From Alloscardovia omnicolens DSM 21503 (GTDB lineage: Bacteria; Actinomycetota; Actinomycetes; Actinomycetales; Bifidobacteriaceae): 64,000 nt of DNA. The notes beneath the pieces were generated by a model, which did no database searches, was not told the origin of the DNA, and was given only the letters and a program-made list of their open reading frames with translations. Position 1 is the stretch's first letter; each line of letters begins with the position of its first letter. Made by a program: the position numbers and the translations under genes. Shown in pieces: positions 55,034-64,000 of the stretch. The stretch covers positions 124,001 through 188,000 of the forward strand of contig NZ_ATVB01000001.1 of NCBI RefSeq assembly GCF_000420505.1. The letters are read 5' to 3'.

Positions 55034-56272
55034 ATGACCAAAGCATTATTGTTAGAGAATATTCATCCATGCGCTGCTGATTTTCTGCGCAGCAAAGGAA
55101 TTGACGTACAGACAGCTCAAGGAGCTTTAGACGAAGATGAACTTATTGCAGCTCTTGATGGTGTAGATTTACTTGGTATTCGTTCTAAAACGTCTGTTAC
55201 AGCTCGAGTATTAGAAGCGCATCCTCATCTTCGCGCAGTAGGTTGCTTCTCCATCGGCACAAACCAGGTTGATTTAAGCTATGCTGCACAGCATGGTATT
55301 GCCGTGTTCAACGCACCTTACTCGAATACACGTTCTGTGGTGGAACTTATTATTTCCGACATTATTGCGCTGATGCGTCGAGTTCCTGAGCATACTTTAT
55401 CTATTCGCGAGCATACCTGGGATAAAACTGCAAAGAAATCGCATGAAGTTCGTGGCAAGACTTTGGGCATTGTGGGTTACGGTAATATTGGATCTCAAGT
55501 ATCCATTCTGGCTGAGGCTTTAGGTATGAATGTGGTCTTCTACGATGTAGAAGAAAAACTAGCTTTGGGCAATGCCACACGCATGAATTCCATGGAAGAA
55601 TTGTTACGCATCTCTGATGCTGTAACAATTCATGTTGATGGACGTAAGGCTAATACAAACTTCTTTAATGAGCACTATTTTAGCTTAATGAAGCAAGATG
55701 CCGTGTTTATGAACCTCTCTCGCGGCTTTATTATTGATGTCAATGCATTGCATAACCATCTTAAGTCGGGACACTTGAGTGGAGCAGCTGTTGATGTATT
55801 CCCTACCGAGCCAAAAACGGTTGGCGATGAATTCTCTACTCCATTAACAGAGATTGCCAATGTTATTCTCACTCCTCATGTGGGTGGCTCTACATTGGAA
55901 GCTCAAGAAGCCATTGGCGAATTCGTTTCGCACAAACTCTATGACTACTATACCGAAGGCAATACCTCTCTGTCGGTAAATATGCCACAGCTTAATGTGG
56001 AGGCACGTAATTCACGCAAAACACGTGATGGTGAAGCCACAAGCACAAGTGAGAAGATTACACGTATTGCTCATCTGCACACCAATTTGCCAGGTATGCT
56101 CGCACAGCTTAACAATGCTTTGTCTGCTAAGAACCTCAATGTTGTTGCTCAATCTTTGGCAACTGAGGGCGATCTTGGTTACGTAGTAACAGATATTACT
56201 GGCACGCTGCATGACGAGGATATTGCTGCAGTGGAAGCAATTAACGGCACTGTGCGTGTACATATTATGTAA
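55034..56272 (+). CDS. serA: D-3-phosphoglycerate dehydrogenase
   Basis: SerA oxidises 3-phosphoglycerate, the first step of serine synthesis. The 412 residues contain the NAD site TLGIVGYGNIGSQVSILAEALGM, NLSRGFIIDVNAL with the family-typical catalytic Arg and ILTPHVGGSTLEAQEAIG with the His, and the C-terminal ACT domain (about 340-412) beginning ITRIAHLHTNLPGMLAQLN, which probably binds serine. The length fits E. coli-type enzymes. It lies 10 bp after the HelD stop. A 46-bp perfect palindrome follows. Confidence 0.93.
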   Translation: MTKALLLENIHPCAADFLRSKGIDVQTAQGALDEDELIAALDGVDLLGIRSKTSVTARVLEAHPHLRAVGCFSIGTNQVDLSYAAQHGIAVFNAPYSNTRSVVELIISDIIALMRRVPEHTLSIREHTWDKTAKKSHEVRGKTLGIVGYGNIGSQVSILAEALGMNVVFYDVEEKLALGNATRMNSMEELLRISDAVTIHVDGRKANTNFFNEHYFSLMKQDAVFMNLSRGFIIDVNALHNHLKSGHLSGAAVDVFPTEPKTVGDEFSTPLTEIANVILTPHVGGSTLEAQEAIGEFVSHKLYDYYTEGNTSLSVNMPQLNVEARNSRKTRDGEATSTSEKITRIAHLHTNLPGMLAQLNNALSAKNLNVVAQSLATEGDLGYVVTDITGTLHDEDIAAVEAINGTVRVHIM

Positions 56273-56312
56273 AATCTGTAGCACATTTCTCGCATCTTTG
56301 CGGTCTACATGC

Positions 56313-56358
56313 AATTGAGGTGTTTTGCTATCTACGTAGATAGCAAAACACCTCAATT
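56313..56358. terminator. 46-bp perfect palindrome between serA and nrdR
   Basis: Bases 56313-56335 are the exact reverse complement of 56336-56358 with no spacer. The ends read AATTGAGGTGTTTTGC and its complement. Two convergent genes end next to it, so it is probably a bidirectional terminator. Confidence 0.75.
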
Positions 56359-56372
56359 TAAGTTAAATGCTA

Positions 56373-56828
56373 CTATTCCTGCGAACGTGCTTTCTTTAAG
56401 GAATCTATAGCCTGCGAATAATCATCTAACGAGTTAAAATGCTGGTACACAGATGCAAATCGCATATAAGCAACCTCGTCAAGCTGACGCAGAGGTTCCA
56501 AAATAGCCAGACCAACTTCTTCAGCTTTTACTTCCGAAACTCCGCGCGAACGCAGGTCTCGTTCAACGCGAATTCCTAGGAGCTTGAGTTCCTCTTCATC
56601 AATAGGTCTTCCCTTGCAGGCTTTGCGTACACCCGATACTACTTTCTCTCGATTAAATGGTTCAGCATTCCCACCGCGCTTAACCACCATAAGCACCATT
56701 GATTCTTGGGTGGTAAAGCGTTTAGAACATACAATACATTCACGTCTGCGACGAATAGAATAACCATCCTCGCTTACACGCGTGTCTATAACTTTGGTCT
56801 CTTGACTTTGACAAAAAGGACAATGCAT
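56373..56828 (-). CDS. nrdR: Transcriptional repressor NrdR
   Basis: NrdR represses ribonucleotide reductase genes in response to ATP/dATP. The 151 residues have the zinc ribbon CPFCQSQETKVIDTRVSEDG with RRRECIVCSKRFTTQE (two CxxC pairs), followed by the ATP-cone VVKRGGNAEPFNREKVVSGVRKAC. Length is standard. It lies 19 bp after the LysM gene, in the same direction. Confidence 0.96.
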   Translation of the reverse strand: MHCPFCQSQETKVIDTRVSEDGYSIRRRRECIVCSKRFTTQESMVLMVVKRGGNAEPFNREKVVSGVRKACKGRPIDEEELKLLGIRVERDLRSRGVSEVKAEEVGLAILEPLRQLDEVAYMRFASVYQHFNSLDDYSQAIDSLKKARSQE

Positions 56829-56847
56829 GCCTTAACAATAACAGAGA

Positions 56848-57174
56848 CTAAGCCTCAGGTACAATAAGTGTTTGCCCAGCAGTCAATTGATCCGTATCTA
56901 AATGGTTTAATTTTTTAATATATTCCATTGTCTCATACACATCTCCTCCCTGTGGAGTGATATCTGCCGCGAAGTTCCACAAGGTATCGTGTGGTTGCAC
57001 AGTGTAACTGACTGTGTGCACTACTTCATCTTGAGCTGTTGCAAAAGGTATGGTTATGCCCGCAAAACCAACAGCAAGAGCAATACCTAAAGCCCACACA
57101 ACAATTTTTCCACGACGATTCAAACGTACGCTACCTAGCCCTATACCCTGACTACGTACTGATGTTGTATTCAT
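56848..57174 (-). CDS. LysM protein divergent from lexA, YneA-like
   Basis: This 108-residue protein has a membrane helix (about 25-46) and one LysM domain (about 57-106, VSYTVQPHDTLWNFAADI to TAGQTLIVPEA). The layout matches YneA-type SOS-induced division suppressors, which are encoded next to lexA. Here too it is divergent from lexA, with four LexA-type boxes between them. Function is inferred from arrangement. It is probably co-transcribed with nrdR. Confidence 0.8.
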   Translation of the reverse strand: MNTTSVRSQGIGLGSVRLNRRGKIVVWALGIALAVGFAGITIPFATAQDEVVHTVSYTVQPHDTLWNFAADITPQGGDVYETMEYIKKLNHLDTDQLTAGQTLIVPEA

Positions 57175-57186
57175 CTCAATCCCTTT

Positions 57187-57269
57187 CGAACATTTGTTCT
57201 ATCGAACGTATGTTCTAATAGTCGCACATATGTTCGACAAATTCAAGATGATTTTCGAACATCCGTTTG
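57187..57269. promoter_or_regulatory. Four LexA (SOS) boxes between the LysM gene and lexA
   Basis: CGAACATTTGTTCT (57187-57200), CGAACGTATGTTCT (57203-57216), CGCACATATGTTCG (57223-57236) and CGAACATCCGTTTG (57256-57269) fit the CGAACN4GTTCG pattern. The last overlaps a likely lexA -35 (TTGATT, 57267-57272) with TAGAGT at 57290-57295. Confidence 0.85.
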
Positions 57270-57320
57270 ATTTTACGGAATTTTCACGATAGAGTGGACA
57301 TTATATACGGAAGGACACTT

Positions 57321-58106
57321 ATGACTACCACTGCCCTGCATGCTTTTGCCAGTGATTCAGATGCACAACGCGCAGCCGACTTAGGCGTGAAATCTGCACG
57401 TCAATTTCAAGTCTATGAGGCTATTCGCGTTCATGTTGCAGAGCACGGTTTTGCGCCAACATTGCGAGAGATTGGTGAATTGGTTGGTCTTAAGAGTCCT
57501 TCATCGGTTAAGCATCAACTGCACAGTTTAGAAGAATTAGGACTTCTGCGCATTAACGCCGGTAAAGGGCGTGCAATAGAGCTTATTGAACCTGAGTCTT
57601 CTTCTACGTCCCCAGACGCTACTACCACTGAGCAGGAAGATCAGAAGAATAATGTACCGACTGCAAAAGCTACTGTTTATCCATTCTCACAGCGCATTGC
57701 ATCTAGTGAAGATATCAGCGATTCTATTGCTCAATCACACGATATTCCTTTAGTCGGTCGTATTGCAGCAGGCTCACCTATTACCGCCGAACAACATGTA
57801 GACGATGTTATGCGCTTACCGCAACGTCTTACCGGCGAAGGAAATCTTTTTATGCTGGAAGTTCACGGTGACTCAATGATAGACGCTGCTATTTGCGATG
57901 GTGACTTTGTTGTTGTGCGCGAACAATCCACAGCGAATAACGGAGATATTGTGGCTGCTTTGCTCGACGACGAAGCCACGGTTAAAACTTTCCGTAAAGA
58001 TAACGGTCACGTATGGCTTATGCCTCATAATCCCGCCTTCTCTCCTATTGATGGCACCCATGCCACCATTATGGGTAAAGTCGTAACGGTTTTGAGAAAA
58101 ATCTAG
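57321..58106 (+). CDS. lexA: SOS repressor LexA
   Basis: LexA represses SOS genes and self-cleaves with RecA filaments. I start at 57321, after GGAAGGA, giving 261 residues; a longer frame from 57267 would include the promoter. The winged helix holds FQVYEAIRVHVAEHGFAPTLRE and LVGLKSPSSVKHQLHSLEELGLL. A ~70-residue linker precedes the cleavage site RIAAGSPI (Ala-Gly bond) and the catalytic Ser in EVHGDSMIDAAI and Lys in DDEATVKTFR. Four LexA boxes precede the gene, so it is autoregulated. Confidence 0.96.
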   Translation: MTTTALHAFASDSDAQRAADLGVKSARQFQVYEAIRVHVAEHGFAPTLREIGELVGLKSPSSVKHQLHSLEELGLLRINAGKGRAIELIEPESSSTSPDATTTEQEDQKNNVPTAKATVYPFSQRIASSEDISDSIAQSHDIPLVGRIAAGSPITAEQHVDDVMRLPQRLTGEGNLFMLEVHGDSMIDAAICDGDFVVVREQSTANNGDIVAALLDDEATVKTFRKDNGHVWLMPHNPAFSPIDGTHATIMGKVVTVLRKI

Positions 58107-58138
58107 TCTTCTTCGTCGTTAACGTACAGCACGAAGAA

Positions 58139-58172
58139 TGCAAAATGCTCTCCCGAAGGAGAGCATTTTGCA
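58139..58172. terminator. Bidirectional terminator between lexA and ldh
   Basis: A perfect 15-bp stem (58139-58153 with 58158-58172) closes the tetraloop CGAA. Both convergent genes end beside it. Confidence 0.85.
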
Positions 58173-58191
58173 TATCTGAAAGTATCAGTTA

Positions 58192-59220
<1,029 letters not shown>

Positions 59221-59280
59221 TTAGATTAGCGATAGCTCTCTACGAAAAACAGTTTTCCTTTGCTCTTGTGACTGATATCA

Positions 59281-60783
59281 CTAAAGCTCAGAAATATCGT
59301 GTTGCGCATGTGCGGCAAGTAAAGCAGCAGCTAAAACGTTATCTACTTCGCACACGATATATGTTCCCTCATTGCGATACTCAATCTCGTGAACTATGCC
59401 ATTTTCTCGAGCTTGAAAGATTAATTGTCCCTGATTATACGGTATGACTGCTTCTACACGAACACTTGGGGTAGGAAGCAAAGACTCCACATAATTATTG
59501 AGTTCTTCGATGCCGTCACTGCTTGCAGCAGATACAAAGAAAGCTTCAGGAGCTAACTGACGTAAACGTTCTAAAGCAGCGTCATCAATTAAATCAATCT
59601 TATTAAAAACAATAACCGTAGGCATGCCTGCTATAGAATCAATATCTTCTAAAACATCATTGACGGCATCGATTTGCGAGAACGGATCAGGATGAGAAGC
59701 ATCAACAACATGCACAATAACATCCGACTGAGCAACCTCTTCAAGCGTTGATTTAAAAGCCTCAACAAGCTGAGTAGGTAATTTGCGCACGAAGCCAACA
59801 GTATCCACATACGTAAAGTTTCGCCCTTGAGCTGTTTGCGCACCGCGCACAGCAGTATCCAAAGTGGCAAACAGAGCGTTTTCTACGAGCTCGCTTGAAC
59901 CAGTTAAACGGTTAATCAGTGACGATTTACCTGCATTCGTATACCCCACAACTGCTACTGAAGGCAAACCAAAACGACGACGAGAGCCACGTTTGACTTC
60001 ACGAGCAGGAGCCATCTGTTCGATTTGTTTACGTAGCTTCGCCATTCGCGTGCGAATAACTCGACGATCCATTTCGATTTTTGTTTCACCAGGACCGCGC
60101 GAACCGATACCGCCAGCTTGTCCAGCAGCCTGACCACCAGCCTGACGAGACAGCGAGCCACCCCAACCGCGCAAACGTGGAAGCATGTATTCCATTTGAG
60201 CGAGTTCAACCTGAGCTTTTCCCTCACGACTGGTTGCGTGTTGAGCGAAAATATCGAGGATAACAGCGGTACGATCAACTACGTGCACTTTCGTTACATC
60301 TTCTAAAGCGCGACGTTGGCTTGGAGGAAGATCAGCATCCACAATTATCGTATCTGACTGTGTAGCAGCAACAATTCCAGCTACTTCGTTTGCTTTACCT
60401 GAACCGATGTATGTAGCTTTATCTGGACGTAAACGATGTTGCAGTACGCCATCAACGACGTCTGCACCTGCTGTTCGCGCTAGAGCAGCCAACTCGCGTA
60501 GTGATTCCTCAGCTTGTGCCAAGGTAGTTTCTCGGTTCGACCACACTCCCACGAGCACAACACGTTCCAAGCGAACCTTACGATATTCAACCTCAGTAAT
60601 ATCTTCTAGCTCACCGAGGCCTGTTACGTGACGAAGTTTGTTACGCCCTTCGCGTTCTTCCCAAATTTGTTCGCCTGACAGTCCTTGAACTTCACGCGCA
60701 GCTTCATCGCCACGATGTTGGTCGAGCAGAACTTCAGAGTGTTCCCCTAAGAAAGAAGTGGGTTCTAAGACCTTGTCTTCCAT
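59281..60783 (-). CDS. hflX: Ribosome-associated GTPase HflX
   Basis: HflX splits stalled or hibernating ribosomes. The 500 residues have an N-terminal subdomain with YIGSGKANEVAGIV, a Gly-rich linker (GGQAAGQAGGIGSRGPGETK), the G1 loop GYTNAGKSSLINRL, G3 DTVGFVRKLPTQLV, G4 NKIDLID and a C-terminal domain with QARENGIVHEIEY. It starts after an ~100-bp spacer from the MFS gene. Confidence 0.95.
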   Translation of the reverse strand: MEDKVLEPTSFLGEHSEVLLDQHRGDEAAREVQGLSGEQIWEEREGRNKLRHVTGLGELEDITEVEYRKVRLERVVLVGVWSNRETTLAQAEESLRELAALARTAGADVVDGVLQHRLRPDKATYIGSGKANEVAGIVAATQSDTIIVDADLPPSQRRALEDVTKVHVVDRTAVILDIFAQHATSREGKAQVELAQMEYMLPRLRGWGGSLSRQAGGQAAGQAGGIGSRGPGETKIEMDRRVIRTRMAKLRKQIEQMAPAREVKRGSRRRFGLPSVAVVGYTNAGKSSLINRLTGSSELVENALFATLDTAVRGAQTAQGRNFTYVDTVGFVRKLPTQLVEAFKSTLEEVAQSDVIVHVVDASHPDPFSQIDAVNDVLEDIDSIAGMPTVIVFNKIDLIDDAALERLRQLAPEAFFVSAASSDGIEELNNYVESLLPTPSVRVEAVIPYNQGQLIFQARENGIVHEIEYRNEGTYIVCEVDNVLAAALLAAHAQHDISEL

Positions 60784-60825
60784 AAATCCTTTCCGTTACA
60801 ACGCACATCTACTCCCTCTATAATA

Positions 60826-60858
60826 AAGCCACCCGTATCACAAGAATACGAGTGGCTT
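60826..60858 (-). terminator. Terminator after the MFS gene
   Basis: A 13-bp stem with one mismatch (60826-60838 with 60846-60858) is followed by TTTATTAT on the minus strand. It lies 24 bp after the MFS stop. Confidence 0.7.
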
Positions 60859-60881
60859 AGCTGAGGGAATAACGCAAGAAA

Positions 60882-62276
60882 CTATGCAGTAATTTTCTTA
60901 TGCGTACACATGTAAACAATGAAGCCAATAACGACTACTGCGCCAGCACATAAGAACAACGTTGACATATTTGCTGCTACAGAGCCGTTAGCGATCAAAC
61001 CTACATGAGACAAGGCATTCGACCCCATAAGAGTACCCAAAATCGCAATACCAATCGACGCTGTAGTGTTCATAAACAGATCGTTCATACCCACACCACG
61101 ACCGGATTCATCTTGCGTAAGAGTTCCCAAAACGAGGGAAACGACTGGAGAATACAGCATACCTGCGCCTCCGTAGTACAAGCAGGCAGAAGCAGTCAGA
61201 GCCAAAGGTCCCATCGCCAAAACAAAAGCGCCGATAATAAAGCCTGAAGCCATCAAAATGCATGCAGTAATCATCGTGGCATGACGTCCAATTTTTCCAA
61301 CAATCCAGCCGGAACTTGTGCCCACAATTGCAGCAACAATAAATGCCCACACAATGTAATGAGAGGCTGTGCTGGTATCCATCTTATATACTCCTGCTGC
61401 CACATTGTTGAACATTGGTGAGTAGAAGTAATTTGGGAAGTAGAACAGCAAAATATAGCCTGTAGCAATCAACCAATTTGTATTCTTAAAGAACTCTGGT
61501 GCAACAAAAGGATGGCTAGCCTTATTAATATACACAGCAAAAATAAGGAAAGCAGCAATAGCAGCGACCATATACCACCACTTCATATCAGAGAAGAAGA
61601 GAGCTAAGAAGGCTGCACCTAATCCGAAAATAACAAAGCCCCACGCATCAACTTTCTCTCCCGTGCTGGATGTGTCAGGAAGATTCTTCAGCAAAATTGG
61701 CAGGAGCAAGATGGTAACAGTTGGAATCAGGAAGAGATAGGACCAGTGAATGGAGCTAAAGAAACCGGCTGCAAAAACGCCGATAGCTGCAGAGAACTGA
61801 TAACCAGCAGTAAACAGACCAAAGAAAACAACCTTTAACGATGACTTGAGATATTTGGTTGCTACAACAAGGAATGCAGAACCCGCAACCTGTTCACCTG
61901 CGGTTTGCAAGACGCGAGCAAAAATAACAATCCACACATTAGGATGGAAGAAGTATCCAGCAACAAAGCCGAAAACCGAACCAATAAAAAGCGTAACAAT
62001 ACCAATAGTTACGAGCTTCCTCAAAGAAACAAAGTCACCCAAAGAACCATAGACGAAGCACACAATCCCCAGAACAATACCTGGAATTGCTGTAATCATA
62101 GATGCTTGACTTCCAGCACCCACAGCCTGACCAACCTGTTCGAAAACGAGGTTAAATCCCTGCAAGCACAAAGTTCCCAAAATAAAAGTAATCAACAGAG
62201 GAATCAAAGCAGTAACAGCCTGCTCGCTCGTCATAGCGGGAGATTTCTTCTCCACAAATGCATTCGAAAGTGCCAT
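60882..62276 (-). CDS. MFS transporter, probably nucleoside/nucleobase-linked
   Basis: This 464-residue major facilitator has 12 to 14 predicted membrane segments, with the loop GSLGDFVSLRKLVTIGIVTLF and a later GWIVGKIGRHATMITACILMA carrying the Gly/Arg/Asp-type motif. It shares sequence features with drug-exporter-type MFS (DHA2). It follows the nucleoside hydrolase gene by 18 bp and shares its promoter, so uptake or export of nucleosides is the most natural guess. The family assignment is not firm. Confidence 0.8.
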   Translation of the reverse strand: MALSNAFVEKKSPAMTSEQAVTALIPLLITFILGTLCLQGFNLVFEQVGQAVGAGSQASMITAIPGIVLGIVCFVYGSLGDFVSLRKLVTIGIVTLFIGSVFGFVAGYFFHPNVWIVIFARVLQTAGEQVAGSAFLVVATKYLKSSLKVVFFGLFTAGYQFSAAIGVFAAGFFSSIHWSYLFLIPTVTILLLPILLKNLPDTSSTGEKVDAWGFVIFGLGAAFLALFFSDMKWWYMVAAIAAFLIFAVYINKASHPFVAPEFFKNTNWLIATGYILLFYFPNYFYSPMFNNVAAGVYKMDTSTASHYIVWAFIVAAIVGTSSGWIVGKIGRHATMITACILMASGFIIGAFVLAMGPLALTASACLYYGGAGMLYSPVVSLVLGTLTQDESGRGVGMNDLFMNTTASIGIAILGTLMGSNALSHVGLIANGSVAANMSTLFLCAGAVVVIGFIVYMCTHKKITA

Positions 62277-62294
62277 AATCTTCTCTCCTACTCC

Positions 62295-63251
62295 TTAATG
62301 TTCTGCAACCAGAGTGCCAATTCGCGTCATCAGTTCATGAACGAAACGCTCAACATCCACACCCACAGCAACCTTCATGGTTTTAACTGGATCGTTCAAA
62401 CGCGTTTCATCACCAATAGTGCGACCGCGTGTAGCACCCTCAACATCTACCTTCATATTGATGTCGATCAAAGTAACCAAGCTCGGATCAATAGCAACAG
62501 CCACAGCCAAAGGATCATGCAAACCACAGCCACCCAAATGTGGAGATGTAGTTTCATAAGCTTTAATGTAATAATCAACCATATCCGCGTAGAATTTACC
62601 GGAATCTGTGCCGGTATCGCGCCACTTTTGCGTATCTTCATAACGCAGCAAGGTCTGAAGTGTCACATCCAAGCCAATCATCGTTACTGAAGCACCAGAG
62701 CGGAATAAAATATTGGCAGCTTCAGGATCTTGCGAAATATTTGCCTCAGTCCATGCATTCACATTGCCTGGAACAGTAAGAGCTCCACCCATAATCACGA
62801 TATTGCCAATTTCATCGATAATACTCGGGTCTTTTTCTATTGCCGCAGCAATATTCGTATCAGGCCCTGTTGGTACATAGACTAAATCTTTGCCATACTT
62901 GTGCACAGATTCAATAATGAATTCGACAGCATCTTGCTGCTCAACGTGACGTGGAGAATCTGGAATGTCAACATCTCCAATGCCATTCTTTCCGTGAATA
63001 AATGCCGAGATGTCGAGGACTTCGAAAGATTCTGTGGAGCGCGAGTGATCAATACCGCGGAATACAGGAACTTCTGGATGCCCTAAAATATCGGTGATAG
63101 CTAAAGCATTACGGGTTCCTTGATCCATAAGTACATTGCCATAGGTTCCGGTAATACCGATAAGTTCCACTTCTGGACTTGCCAATGCGTAGGCAATCGC
63201 CATAGCATCGTCCACACCGGTATCGAGATCCAAAATCATCTTCTGAGACAT
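62295..63251 (-). CDS. Inosine-uridine nucleoside hydrolase family protein
   Basis: This enzyme cleaves ribonucleosides into base and ribose with bound Ca2+. I start at 63251, after AAAGGCG. The N-terminal calcium motif DLDTGVDDAMAIAYAL gives the Asp cluster. Other family blocks are TGTYGNVLMDQGTRNALAI, VPTGPDTNIAAAI and the mid-motif VIMGGALTVPGNVN with EANISQDPEAANILF. The C-terminal Asp is in CGLHDPLAVAVA. A LacI-type operator lies 230 bp upstream, so the pair with the MFS gene is probably substrate-regulated. Confidence 0.9.
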   Translation of the reverse strand: MSQKMILDLDTGVDDAMAIAYALASPEVELIGITGTYGNVLMDQGTRNALAITDILGHPEVPVFRGIDHSRSTESFEVLDISAFIHGKNGIGDVDIPDSPRHVEQQDAVEFIIESVHKYGKDLVYVPTGPDTNIAAAIEKDPSIIDEIGNIVIMGGALTVPGNVNAWTEANISQDPEAANILFRSGASVTMIGLDVTLQTLLRYEDTQKWRDTGTDSGKFYADMVDYYIKAYETTSPHLGGCGLHDPLAVAVAIDPSLVTLIDINMKVDVEGATRGRTIGDETRLNDPVKTMKVAVGVDVERFVHELMTRIGTLVAEH

Positions 63252-63480
63252 AATATCGCCTTTCGGTTCTGCCGAGTATCCGATCAACGGCGAGTTTGCT
63301 GGCACTGCGAGATTTCATGGCGGGACTTTATATCCCCTTCATGTCGTTCTTTATGCGTCACGATAATTGTTCATCACCGTTCATCACCGCATACATGCCG
63401 AACGAGCTTCACGCGCATCTCGTATGTGTCGTTGTGCAGGCCCTCCATCGATAAACCTACTCGCAACGCTCCCCATCTTT

Positions 63481-63513
63481 GGTTAAGCGTTTAATCAATC
63501 GGATAAGTGTATA
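63481..63513 (-). promoter_or_regulatory. Nucleoside hydrolase promoter and LacI-type operator
   Basis: On the minus strand TGCTATACA (63508-63516) is an extended -10. Just downstream lies GGTTAAGCGTTTAATC (63481-63496), whose TTAAGCGTTTAA core resembles the fructan operators. No LacI gene for it is in the window. Confidence 0.55.
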
Positions 63514-63609
63514 GCATAGCACGTTTTTTGATAGGTGGGGACACGTGTCGGGATACAGGTGACGAATGCAGGTGGCCAATACAGAGCCAAATGCAGGAGC
63601 CACATTCTA

Positions 63610-63696
63610 CTTAAGCGATTAATACATCCGATATGCCAGTTTTGATGCACAAAAATGGCTTCATACGTGGCATAGCAGGTGCATTAATCACTTAAG
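63610..63696 (+). repeat. Dispersed palindromic element, copy 4
   Basis: It begins CTTAAGCGATTAATACATCC and ends GGTGCATTAATCACTTAAG, with the core TATGCCAGTTTTGATGC and AAAAATGGCTTCA. Both ends of this copy contain clear TTAA half-sites in mirror order. Confidence 0.8.
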
Positions 63697-64000
63697 TTGC
63701 CCCTGAGCACAAAAACTCAATCCAAACGCGAAATACGTGCTCCGCTTATCATCGCCTAAACCCTATTATGTTCTCTCACAGCTCTTCTCATAACGATATT
63801 TCGCCCGGATTTTGTACAATTTTCACAGAGAAATACTGCGGTTATCATATGCATCCGTGCGCTAAAGGGGCGCCACAAACGCAACACAGAGATTAGCGCA
63901 GAAAGCAGTCCGTAAAATGCGTAAAAAGCAAAAGCAGCGCATAGCAGTAGAAAACAGCAGAAAACAGCAGCAAGCAGCAGAATAGACAGGACATTCAGTG

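Larger units (their letters stand above)
63252..64000. other. Terminal non-coding stretch
   Basis: Apart from the promoter/operator and palindromic element copy 4, nothing coding is supported. The last 90 bp are rich in AAGCAG/AACAGCAG repeats and may be a leader or decayed sequence that belongs to the next gene, outside the window. Confidence 0.5.

Noticed and set aside
63905-63985. AAGCAG/AACAGCAG-rich tail as a tandem repeat gene
   Set aside because: Too short and open-ended at the window edge; no reading frame or protein family can be supported.

Overview
The window looks like part of a low-to-moderate GC member of the Bifidobacteriaceae. The reasons are the gene families and their order, a tmRNA with tag AKSNRTEFALAA, a lysine-type rather than DAP-type MurE, sugar-catabolic islands with ROK and LacI regulators, and a dcw cluster without ftsA/ftsZ. 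The genus is not certain. I see no prophage, CRISPR array, rRNA or intact insertion sequence.

Layout. 0-7.3 kb: DnaQ-type exonuclease (cut by the window edge), a lysine-type MurE, then smc and folC on the minus strand. 7.8-9.4 kb: an aminopeptidase P. 9.4-14.5 kb: a xylose island (xylR, xylB, xylA) with matching operators in front of xylB and xylA. 14.6-18.1 kb: a MacB-like ABC exporter. 18.3-27.2 kb: a fructan or fructooligosaccharide island, with fructokinase on the plus strand and an opposing operon of solute-binding protein, two permeases, DUF624 protein, LacI regulator and GH32 beta-fructosidase. Copies of a 14-bp operator lie in front of both units. 27.2-33.5 kb: an accessory, partly decayed stretch. 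It has a broken diacylglycerol-kinase-like gene, tRNA-Gly, an ArsR regulator with a His/Cys-rich metallothionein-like protein, a broken cardiolipin synthase joined tail to tail with a truncated DUF1054 gene, a ZTP riboswitch in front of an OFA-family transporter, and a K+ channel. 33.5-36.7 kb: dtd, nhaC-like antiporter and an unrecognised exported protein. 36.9-37.8 kb: tmRNA and the C-terminal remnant of a sortase-anchored surface protein. 37.9-52.4 kb: the dcw cluster on the minus strand (mraZ, rsmH, ftsL-like, ftsI, degenerate murE-like, murF, mraY, murD, ftsW, murG, murC, ftsQ). 52.6-64 kb: HelD-like helicase, serA, nrdR, an SOS-type LysM protein divergent from lexA, ldh, hflX, and an MFS transporter with a nucleoside hydrolase.

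How it works together. The dcw genes supply peptidoglycan precursors and septal synthesis, but the murE slot holds a protein without a usable P-loop, and the apparently functional lysine-adding MurE sits at the start of the window. Four CCAC repeats spaced 10 bp apart in front of mraZ look like its autoregulatory boxes, and four LexA-type boxes fill the lexA/LysM intergenic region. The xylose and fructan islands each look like locally regulated uptake and catabolism modules.

The items I find most worth following are the ArsR plus His/Cys-rich protein operon, the degenerate MurE in the dcw cluster, the ZTP riboswitch on an OFA transporter, and an ~85-bp palindromic element present four times in intergenic DNA.
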